The translations under genes and the position numbers were made by a program. Below are positions 1 to 5,179 of a DNA stretch of 10,500 bases, one piece after another. How positions within the stretch are numbered: position 1 is the stretch's first letter; every line of letters starts with the position of its first letter. The DNA is from Holophagaceae bacterium UBA1801 (lineage in GTDB: Bacteria; Acidobacteriota; Holophagae; Holophagales; Holophagaceae). Location: assembly GCA_002319925.1 (NCBI GenBank), contig DCFP01000167.1, forward strand, positions 1 through 10,500, given 5' to 3'. The notes beneath the pieces were generated by a model. It made no database searches. It worked only from the letters and a program-made list of their open reading frames with translations, and was not told the DNA's origin.

Positions 1-122
1 TCGGTCTTGAGCAGTTCGCCACCCTGCTCGGCAATGATTCCCTCGAAGTTGCGGACAAGGTCGTCGACCTGTTCGTCCGTCAGCACGGGGGAGGCGATGA
101 AGATGGTCTCGTATCGACGCAT
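1..122 (-). CDS. rpsF: 30S ribosomal protein S6, N-terminal part (cut by window edge)
   Basis: The minus-strand reading frame from ATG at 122 gives 40 complete codons and runs off the left edge. It begins MRRYETIFIASPVLTDEQ and continues to EQGGELLKT, the usual start of bacterial S6 (RRYE-x-x-FI, then a helix ending EQGGE). S6 binds the 30S platform together with S18. The start is set by a GAGGAGG ribosome binding site at 127-133, four bases before the ATG. In many bacteria rpsR and rplI follow; they would lie outside the window. The gene normally sits close to pth and rplY, but here an opposing gene at 382-753 separates it from pth, and it has its own promoter-like sequence and structured leader. 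The identity is firm although only about a third of the protein is visible. Confidence 0.95.
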   Translation of the reverse strand, partial: MRRYETIFIASPVLTDEQVDDLVRNFEGIIAEQGGELLKT

Positions 123-147
123 CAATCCTCCTCACGGATATGAAGCC

Positions 148-191
148 CCAGGTACACGGCCCTGGAACAAGGAGAGTCCCCTGGTGGGGAC
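148..191 (-). promoter_or_regulatory. Structured 5' leader of rpsF mRNA (two hairpins, possible S6:S18 autoregulatory site)
   Basis: On the minus strand two perfect inverted repeats follow the predicted transcription start. The first is GTCCCC-ACCA-GGGGAC (191-176), a 6-bp stem with a 4-nt loop. The second is CCAGG-GCCGTGTA-CCTGG (165-148), a 5-bp stem whose loop carries a CCG trinucleotide. Many bacteria regulate rpsF through a leader element bound by the S6:S18 complex, with a conserved CCG in a bulge or loop that mimics the 16S rRNA site. The second hairpin resembles that motif. The hairpins are seen in the sequence; the autoregulatory role is inferred. Confidence 0.45.
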
Positions 192-201
192 GCGAAGGGA
201 C

Positions 202-230
202 AGTATCTCAAGGAAACGACGGCCACTCAA
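202..230 (-). promoter_or_regulatory. Candidate sigma-70 promoter of rpsF
   Basis: Read on the minus strand, TTGAGT (225-230) lies 17 bp before GATACT (202-207), each matching 4 of 6 consensus bases at the ideal spacing. Transcription would begin near 195 and give a leader of about 73 nt holding both hairpins described below. An independent promoter is expected because the gene upstream in the usual cluster, pth, is separated by an opposing gene. The assignment rests on sequence pattern only. Confidence 0.5.
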
Positions 231-252
231 GCTGAATAGTGCCGCCATAGCC

Positions 253-271
253 TCGGAGGTCGTTCCTCCGA
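253..271. repeat. Perfect inverted repeat, 7-bp arms, between divergent rpsF and the secreted-protein gene
   Basis: TCGGAGG (253-259), a 5-nt spacer TCGTT, and CCTCCGA (265-271) form a perfect dyad. It lies 22 bp upstream of the rpsF -35 element and about 110 bp before the plus-strand gene. No T-run follows on either strand, so it does not look like an intrinsic terminator. It could be a regulator binding site serving one or both divergent genes. Only the dyad itself is certain. Confidence 0.4.
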
Positions 272-332
272 ACGATCAGAAAAATACGGCATCCAAGGAC
301 ACATTCAAGGTCGGGCCCCGGGTGCATTTCCC

Positions 333-344
333 ATTGGCGCCAAT
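333..344. repeat. 12-bp perfect palindrome upstream of the secreted-protein gene
   Basis: ATTGGCGCCAAT is a perfect 12-bp palindrome whose right end is 37 bp before the ATG at 382. That location suits an operator or activator site for the plus-strand gene. I saw no convincing -10/-35 pair around it, so the function is open. Confidence 0.35.
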
Positions 345-381
345 TCGAGCAGGCCAGATGACCCACATAGAGGAGTAAGAC

Positions 382-753
382 ATGAAATTTCTTGCGTTAT
401 GTTTGTCATTGGGAACCGCCACCCTCTGTTTCGCGGCGGACATGTCCTTTGCTGGCTACCTTACGGATAAGGCTTGCGGTACCGCAGGCACTGCCCCGGA
501 TGGATCGGATGTGGTCAAGGCACCGTGGGAACACACGGTCGCTTGCCAGGTCACCTGCGCAGGCAGTGGCTACGGGATCATGATCAAGGATGGCAATGCC
601 TACAAATTCACGCCCTTCGATACCAAGGGCAATGAACTCGCAGCGCAGATCCTGAAAACCACGAAAAAGACCAAGGGGCCGATGATCGTCGCCTCGGGCT
701 CCATGTTGAACGGCGTTCTCGAGGTTTCCAGCCTCGTGGAATCCAACAACTAG
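382..753 (+). CDS. Small exported Cys/His protein, family uncertain (DUF5818-like pattern)
   Basis: This gene encodes 123 residues. A hydrophobic N-terminus (MKFLALCLSLGTATLCFA) looks like a Sec signal peptide, with cleavage likely near residue 18 or 19. The mature part has a T-D-K-x-C motif (Cys32), then His51-x3-Cys55-x3-Cys59, a Gly-Tyr-Gly turn, and a beta-rich C-terminal half (dGNaYkF, then VASGSMLNGVLEVSSL). This layout recalls small secreted Acidobacteriota proteins such as those grouped as DUF5818. I recall that similarity by pattern and have not verified it. The Cys/His cluster could bind metal or form disulfides. The start is supported by AGAGGAG (369-375), six bases before the ATG. 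The gene sits alone on the plus strand between pth and rpsF and ends tail-to-tail with pth. No function can be assigned. Confidence 0.8.
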   Translation: MKFLALCLSLGTATLCFAADMSFAGYLTDKACGTAGTAPDGSDVVKAPWEHTVACQVTCAGSGYGIMIKDGNAYKFTPFDTKGNELAAQILKTTKKTKGPMIVASGSMLNGVLEVSSLVESNN

Positions 754-1391
754 CCCACGTCCGCATCCGTCTGAGCGCGATTCCCAGTTGGAGGACTGGG
801 GCTTCCCCGCCAGAAGGCCTCGGCATTCACGAGCCCCAGCAAGGGCTGCAGCCCTTGAGCTTCCGCCAGAAGCCCCATGAATCGCGCGAAGGGTGCATCC
901 ATCCCATCGATGATCTTCCATTCGGCCTCGCTCCATTCCCCAAGGACGAACTCGTGCAGAGGCCGCTGGAATGGGCCGATACCCAAGCGCAGACGGGCGA
1001 TGTCTGGGGTGCCGAGATGCTCGAAGACCGAATTCAACCCGTTATGCCCAGCCGTACCGCCCGAGAGCTTCAACCTGCCCATGCCCAGGGGAAGATCCTT
1101 GTCGTCGTGCAAGAGGATCATGCGTCTCGGATCGTAACCAGCCCCGGTGGCCTCAGCGCAAACTTGCCCCGACAGATTCATGTACGTTCCCGGTACCAGC
1201 GCGAGGCAGGCCCCTGTCAGGGAATACAGGCTGCCCGTCTTGAAGATCCGGACTCGCTCGGGCTTGCGTTGTTCCATCCACCTCTGCAGCAGCATTCGGC
1301 CTAGGTTATGGCGCGTGGCCGCATATTCGTCGCCAGGGTTGCCCAGCGGAACCAGAATCCATCGAGAATCGGGCATAGATGCACCGGGCAT
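750..1391 (-). CDS. pth: Peptidyl-tRNA hydrolase
   Basis: Pth cleaves the ester bond of peptidyl-tRNAs that drop off ribosomes, recycling tRNA in the cytoplasm. With the start chosen here (213 aa) the family motifs are LGNPG-x-EY-x-x-TRHN (residues 16-29, catalytic His28, Asn18), PGTYMNLSG (67-75, Asn72), HDDKDLPLG (95-103, Asp96), GHNGLN (115-120, Asn117) and RLRLGIG. These match the E. coli residues Asn10, His20, Asn68, Asp93 and Asn114. Three in-frame starts exist, at 1442, 1391 and 1376. I chose 1391 because AAGG lies five bases before it. The ATG at 1376 would give the most typical N-terminus, whereas 1442 adds about 17 unusual residues and has only a distant GAGG. The last 20 or so residues are polar and likely disordered. 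Its stop codon overlaps that of the convergent gene. Confidence 0.95.
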   Translation of the reverse strand: MPGASMPDSRWILVPLGNPGDEYAATRHNLGRMLLQRWMEQRKPERVRIFKTGSLYSLTGACLALVPGTYMNLSGQVCAEATGAGYDPRRMILLHDDKDLPLGMGRLKLSGGTAGHNGLNSVFEHLGTPDIARLRLGIGPFQRPLHEFVLGEWSEAEWKIIDGMDAPFARFMGLLAEAQGLQPLLGLVNAEAFWRGSPSPPTGNRAQTDADVG

Positions 1392-1479
1392 GGATGCCTT
1401 GGAATTCCGCCTGCATAGGAGGTTCTTGAGGTGCGTCCACATGGCAAGCAGTCTGGTGCCTCTTGTTTAGCCGGTCAGC

Positions 1480-1509
1480 AAAAAAAGCGCGGCCCGTGGG
1501 CCGCGCTTT
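1480..1509 (-). terminator. Intrinsic terminator of rplY
   Basis: On the minus strand a perfect 12-bp inverted repeat (AAAGCGCGGCCC / GGGCCGCGCTTT, 1484-1509) with a 2-base spacer is followed directly by a run of seven T residues (1486-1480). It lies 21 bases after the rplY stop. This is a textbook rho-independent terminator. On the plus strand only three T residues follow the hairpin, so it should work mainly in the rplY direction. Confidence 0.93.
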
Positions 1510-1530
1510 GTAATGAGGAATCCGTTCGGA

Positions 1531-2208
1531 TTACTTCTTTTCTTCCTTCTTGCCCTTGGGAGCGGCGGCCGCGGGCTCGGGGGTCGCAGCTGCAGCAGGA
1601 GCGGCTTCGGTACCGGCGGCGGGAGCGACTTCCTCTTCAGCGGCCTTGCCATGGACGGAGCAGAGCACGTTGTGCGCATCGCCAAGGATCGTTAGGTGGG
1701 CATCCAGCTTCACCTGGTCCAGGCGGACGGTATCACCAACATGGAGGTGCTCAACGTTGACATCGATGTGGCCAGGAATGAAGCCGGGGAGGCATTCCAC
1801 TTCGATGGTGCGATGGACGAAGTCCAGCAGGCCGCCTTCCTTGACGCCGATGGGCGTGCCCTTGAGCACGATGGGCACATGGACGCGAACCTTGTGGGTG
1901 GGATCCACGCGCATGAAGTCAATGTGAACCAGGCGGCCGGTGATGGCGTCGCGCTGTACGTCCTTGATGATGACGTGCCGCTTGATGTCCGTGCCCTCGC
2001 GCTGGAGATGCAGCATGGAGTTCATGCCGGATTCGCTGGCCAGGACCCGGGCTACGATCTTCGGACTGATGGAGATGGAGACCGCAGGTTCGTTGAGGCC
2101 GTAAATCGTCGCGGGCACCAGGCCCTTCTTTCTCAGATCACGGCTCGCGGACTTTCCAACCTTCTCGCGCTTGGCGACGACGATGGTCTCAGTGTTGGGA
2201 GTGCTCAT
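1531..2208 (-). CDS. rplY: 50S ribosomal protein L25, long TL5/CTC type
   Basis: The 225-aa protein binds 5S rRNA in the large subunit. The N-terminal L25 domain has the typical pattern with KREKVGKSASRDLRKKGLVP near residues 13-32, followed by A-x-IYG, and continues to HIDFMRVD. The second, beta-rich TL5/CTC domain follows (KVRVHVPIVLKGTPIGVKEGG through about residue 190), making this the long form rather than the about 95-aa E. coli form. The last 40 or so residues are an Ala/Pro/Glu-rich linker ending KGKKEEKK, a low-complexity tail common in this type. The ATG at 2208 is fixed by GGAGG five bases upstream; an open frame continues upstream to 2418 but is not coding-like. It is followed by a strong terminator, so pth is probably transcribed mainly on its own. 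prs, often found upstream, is replaced here by the acylation operon. Confidence 0.95.
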   Translation of the reverse strand: MSTPNTETIVVAKREKVGKSASRDLRKKGLVPATIYGLNEPAVSISISPKIVARVLASESGMNSMLHLQREGTDIKRHVIIKDVQRDAITGRLVHIDFMRVDPTHKVRVHVPIVLKGTPIGVKEGGLLDFVHRTIEVECLPGFIPGHIDVNVEHLHVGDTVRLDQVKLDAHLTILGDAHNVLCSVHGKAAEEEVAPAAGTEAAPAAAATPEPAAAAPKGKKEEKK

Positions 2209-2222
2209 GGTTCCTCCTACCA

Positions 2223-2285
2223 GGCTGTATCCGACAGCCCTCTCGTTGGTTTCAGGGCCTGGCGGCCCGTGCCCGGAAATCGGGC
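2223..2285 (-). promoter_or_regulatory. Structured leader upstream of rplY (three hairpins)
   Basis: The minus-strand leader contains three perfect small inverted repeats in a row: GCCCG-ATTTC-CGGGC (2285-2271), GGGCC-GCCA-GGCCC (2268-2255), and GGCTGT-CGGAT-ACAGCC (2239-2223). The last lies just before the ribosome binding site at 2211-2217. E. coli L25 is known to repress its own mRNA, so a leader with folded RNA next to the ribosome binding site is suggestive. The structures are visible; regulation is inferred. Confidence 0.35.
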
Positions 2286-2293
2286 GAACACCC

Positions 2294-2322
2294 AGAATAT
2301 CCTGATTGCCTTGGAGATTCCA
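2294..2322 (-). promoter_or_regulatory. Weak candidate promoter of rplY
   Basis: On the minus strand TGGAAT (2317-2322) stands 17 bp before TATTCT (2294-2299), matching 3 and 4 of 6 consensus bases. Initiation would fall near 2287, right before the first leader hairpin. No terminator was seen between the acylation operon and rplY, so read-through from the operon is also possible. Confidence 0.25.
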
Positions 2323-2363
2323 TGAGGAATGCTCGCGGACTCGGTCAGTAGGCCGAATCCGAG

Positions 2364-3440
2364 CTATTTCTCGAAATGGACGCGCTTGAAGATGGCCTCG
2401 CTGGCATGCCAGCTCCAATGCGTATCATCCGGGTAGTACACGTCCTTGGTTCCGTTCTTCACTTCTTCGGACAGGATCGCCTTTGTATCAATGAATTGAT
2501 ATCGTTTAGGCAATGGCCGTAATTGCTCGAAGAATACGCTCTTGTTGTAGGGCTTTCCAATCACATAATCACGGTAGAGATTGGATTTGTCAACAACAGG
2601 CATGAAATATAATTTGATCCCTTTTGCCGCCAGCATATCCGCAAGCCGATTCAAGTGGGTGTTCATCTGGTTGACGGCTTCGGGGGTCGCCAGGGGGATG
2701 CTCGACATGTCCTCGAAATAGTAGATCAATTGATCCGGCCGTTGGACCGAGAAGCAGGGCTTGCTGAGTTTTCGCCGGAAGACGGTCGTATCAATGTTGC
2801 GTCCATAAATCGGATAATAGTACAAATTATTCGCAACAAATTTGAAATTGCCATCGTTGATGAACACATTGGTGGTCATGGGCCGGAAACCATTGACCTT
2901 CGTGTCGAGGTGTTCCTTCAGAGCTGCATTTGTTGCAGTGACATCGAAGTCGACGAAATAACCCAAGCGCTGGATGGTGGAGCGCTCCACGGATTCCAGC
3001 ACGATGGACTTCGGCTTGACCCTGTCGAGATAGCCCGCGTGGTAAAGCTTGATCAAGGTGCCTACCGGATCCGCACCGGGCCTAATGGTATAGGGCATGG
3101 GCAGAACATTCAAGACCGAGCACTTGCTCAAAGTAGCAATGTAGTCCTGATAGCAACCATTTTCACCAACGAAACCGGAGTTCGAGAACGAATCACCAAT
3201 GGTCAGGACATCGATGGGCCGCCCGTCATATTCATTCGCCTCGATATGCTGTAGCGGCAGCGTGCGTACATCCTGGCGCGGCATGCGCGAGCCGTAGACA
3301 TAGCCCATCCGGCAGATGTCGCCCCCCGCGTACTTGCCCGAAACGATGTCCTTGACCCAGACATTCCAGAGGATCCAGTGGACGGCCACATATCCCAGCA
3401 TCAAGGCTGCAAAGATTTTTACGAACAAACGCGCACGCAT
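2364..3440 (-). CDS. Membrane-anchored SGNH-fold protein of an O-acylation system (DltD/AlgX-like role)
   Basis: The 358-aa protein starts with a single membrane anchor (about residues 5-28) and should face the periplasm. Two SGNH-type catalytic blocks are visible: TIGDSFSNSG, with the nucleophile candidate Ser84, and DDTHWS near the C-terminus, with Asp338 and His341 in D-x-x-H spacing. Such proteins work beside MBOAT acyltransferases: DltD in teichoic-acid D-alanylation, AlgX/AlgJ in alginate acetylation. The order here, Ser early and Asp/His late, is that of DltD and ordinary SGNH hydrolases; the DTHW wording is AlgX/AlgJ-like. ATG at 3440 is favoured over GTG at 3446 because GAGAG lies seven bases before the ATG. 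It begins 18 bp after the MBOAT gene. Much of the gene is clearly AT-richer than its neighbours (two 60-base lines I counted are 35-40% G+C). Exact family name and substrate are unknown. Confidence 0.82.
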   Translation of the reverse strand: MRARLFVKIFAALMLGYVAVHWILWNVWVKDIVSGKYAGGDICRMGYVYGSRMPRQDVRTLPLQHIEANEYDGRPIDVLTIGDSFSNSGFVGENGCYQDYIATLSKCSVLNVLPMPYTIRPGADPVGTLIKLYHAGYLDRVKPKSIVLESVERSTIQRLGYFVDFDVTATNAALKEHLDTKVNGFRPMTTNVFINDGNFKFVANNLYYYPIYGRNIDTTVFRRKLSKPCFSVQRPDQLIYYFEDMSSIPLATPEAVNQMNTHLNRLADMLAAKGIKLYFMPVVDKSNLYRDYVIGKPYNKSVFFEQLRPLPKRYQFIDTKAILSEEVKNGTKDVYYPDDTHWSWHASEAIFKRVHFEK

Positions 3441-3458
3441 CAACACACTCTCAAACGT

Positions 3459-4928
3459 CTAGAACTGGAAATAGAGGAACTCGCTCACCTTCCCGAGGTC
3501 CACGATGGCCCAGAAGGCCACGACCACGATGATCGGGAACCAGCGCCAGCTCGGGCGAACCTTCGCGACGATGCTCATGGAATTCAGGGCGGTCAGCACC
3601 AGGACGAAGGCCACTATGATGTGAACCCAGGTCGCGTCCTTGCCATTGATGACGGCCAGCCACTTGCCGAACCTGATTCCCAGATGGGTCAGGAAGGGGT
3701 ATTCCTGCAGGGATCCGTCCAGCATCACGCCGTTCATCCCAGCCATGCCCTGCAGGATCTTGATGGCTGTCCCGACTGTCTTCGCCTTGAAAAAGACGAA
3801 GGACACGTTCACGAAATTGAAGGTGATGATCCACCCCAGCCAGTTGGGCATCCGCAGCTTCTTCTTGACCCAGACATGGTTGATGACCAGCCCCAGACCA
3901 TGCATTGCGCCCCAGATGATGAAGGTCCAGCCGGCACCGTGCCAGATGCCGGAAATGACCATCGCCAGGAAGATCGCCACCAGGGAACGGGCGAAGGTGA
4001 TCTTCCCGAAGGCGCGCAGGATGGGCGTGTACAGGTAGGTCGTCACGAAATCCGTGAGCGACATGTGCCACCGCCGCCAGAAATCGATCATACCCGTGGC
4101 TTTGTAGGGGCTGTTGAAGTTCACGGGGAGCTTGATGTTGAACATCCAGCCGATGGCCACGGCCATGTCGCTGTAGCCGCTGAAATCGAAGTACAGCTGG
4201 AAGGAAAAGGAGAGGCTGGCGAACCAGGCGGCGAAGAAATGCAGCGGCTGGTTGGCTTCGAATCCGGCCTTGGCCCATACCGCAAAGGCATCTGCGATGA
4301 TCACCTTCTTGAACAAGCCGATGGCGAAGAGCGCCAACCCGCGGTAGATGTTGTTCCAGTTGATCACCTTGTTCCTGAGGCTGTCGAACTGGGGCATCAT
4401 CTCCTTGTGATGGAGGATCGGGCCCGCCAGCAGGTGGGGGAAGAAGGTCACGAACAGGCCGTAGTTCAGAAGGTTCCGTTCCTCCACCAGCCCTTCGTAG
4501 GCATCCACGAGATAGGCGATCTGGGTGATGGTGAAGAAGCTGATGCCCAGGGGAAGCACGATCTTCAGGAGCGGGAACTGGGTTCCCAGCACGCCGTTGA
4601 CCGTGCCCATGAAGAAGTCCAGGTACTTGAACCAGCCCAGCAGGAGGATGTTCGCCACGAGGCCGAAGACAAAGATCGTCCTCTTGCTCAGGAGCTTTCT
4701 CCGCAGCGAGTCGTAGTCCGCCAGCAGGCCGCCGATTGTGTAGTTGAACAGGATCGAGCAGAGGATCAGGGGCAGGTACTTGACGTTCCACCAGCTGTAA
4801 AAGAACAGCGAGGCGAACAGGAGCCAGGACCGGGCGGCGATGGTCAGCCGCCAATGGAGCAACAGGAAATAGATGATCAGTGTTCCGGGCAGAAAGGCAA
4901 ACAGGAACTCATACGAATTGAAAAGCAT
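3459..4928 (-). CDS. MBOAT family membrane O-acyltransferase (AlgI/DltB type)
   Basis: The 489-aa polytopic protein opens MLFNSYEFLFAFLP, the classic N-terminus of AlgI/DltB-type MBOATs, and has about ten or more hydrophobic segments through its length. The catalytic region shows QLYFDFSGYSDMA (244-256), FWRRWHMSLTDF with His288, and GIWHGAGW with His330, the nearly invariant MBOAT histidine. Family members move an acyl group from a cytoplasmic donor across the inner membrane to a periplasmic glycan acceptor. Position 14 bp after an acyl carrier protein gene and 18 bp before an SGNH protein gene suggests the donor is the acyl-ACP, as in DltB-DltC. The ribosome binding site is weak (AGGGG about 12 bases upstream), which may mean translational coupling. 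Which acyl group and which glycan are not shown by the sequence. Confidence 0.93.
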   Translation of the reverse strand: MLFNSYEFLFAFLPGTLIIYFLLLHWRLTIAARSWLLFASLFFYSWWNVKYLPLILCSILFNYTIGGLLADYDSLRRKLLSKRTIFVFGLVANILLLGWFKYLDFFMGTVNGVLGTQFPLLKIVLPLGISFFTITQIAYLVDAYEGLVEERNLLNYGLFVTFFPHLLAGPILHHKEMMPQFDSLRNKVINWNNIYRGLALFAIGLFKKVIIADAFAVWAKAGFEANQPLHFFAAWFASLSFSFQLYFDFSGYSDMAVAIGWMFNIKLPVNFNSPYKATGMIDFWRRWHMSLTDFVTTYLYTPILRAFGKITFARSLVAIFLAMVISGIWHGAGWTFIIWGAMHGLGLVINHVWVKKKLRMPNWLGWIITFNFVNVSFVFFKAKTVGTAIKILQGMAGMNGVMLDGSLQEYPFLTHLGIRFGKWLAVINGKDATWVHIIVAFVLVLTALNSMSIVAKVRPSWRWFPIIVVVAFWAIVDLGKVSEFLYFQF

Positions 4929-4942
4929 GCTCGATCAAGCCC

Positions 4943-5179
4943 CTACTTGCTGCATTTCTTGTTGATCAGATCGAGCATCTCACCCACGTTCTTGAGGGTC
5001 TTCAGTTCACCGAGCGCAAACTTGATCTTGAAGCGCAGTTCCAACGCCAGGACCAGGTTCATGTGGGAAATGGAATCCCAGGCGTCGATGTTATCGGCGG
5101 TGGTGTCCCGATTCAGGACGACCGCGTTGTCATCGAAGACTTCCCGGAAGATGGGTTCCAGCATTTCCAGCGTGATCAT
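4943..5179 (-). CDS. Acyl carrier protein (stand-alone phosphopantetheine carrier)
   Basis: The 78-aa acidic helical protein has the carrier motif WDSISHMNLVLALE, with Ser36 as the expected 4'-phosphopantetheine attachment site. The helix III region (LKTLKNVGEMLDLINKK) fits an ACP. Its length equals that of DltC (about 78 aa), but the motif reads more like the stand-alone ACPs in polysaccharide and secondary-metabolite clusters. The ATG overlaps the stop of the upstream acyl ligase gene (ATGA, 5176-5179), so the two are almost surely translationally coupled and made together. That coupling suggests the ligase charges this ACP, directly or through an acyl-CoA. It is unlikely to be the housekeeping fatty-acid ACP, since no fab genes are near. 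Confidence 0.92.
   Translation of the reverse strand: MITLEMLEPIFREVFDDNAVVLNRDTTADNIDAWDSISHMNLVLALELRFKIKFALGELKTLKNVGEMLDLINKKCSK

Noticed and set aside
7..378. Plus-strand open frame ending just before the secreted-protein gene
   Set aside because: It runs antisense to rpsF and through its promoter and leader; its product is Arg/Ser/Pro-rich with no domain, and it has no supported start.
783..808. Hairpin CCCAGT-TGGAGG-ACTGGG just after the secreted-protein gene as its terminator
   Set aside because: No T-run follows it, it lies inside the pth coding sequence, and its stem is short; it could be incidental.
2341..2363. Inverted repeat after the SGNH gene (CTCGG / CCGAG) as the operon terminator
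   Set aside because: The stem is only five bases with a long loop and there is no T-run on the minus strand.
2209..2418. Upstream extension of the rplY frame (70 more codons)
   Set aside because: It would overlap the end of the SGNH gene and the hairpin-rich leader; the ATG at 2208 has a perfect GGAGG and gives the normal L25 N-terminus.
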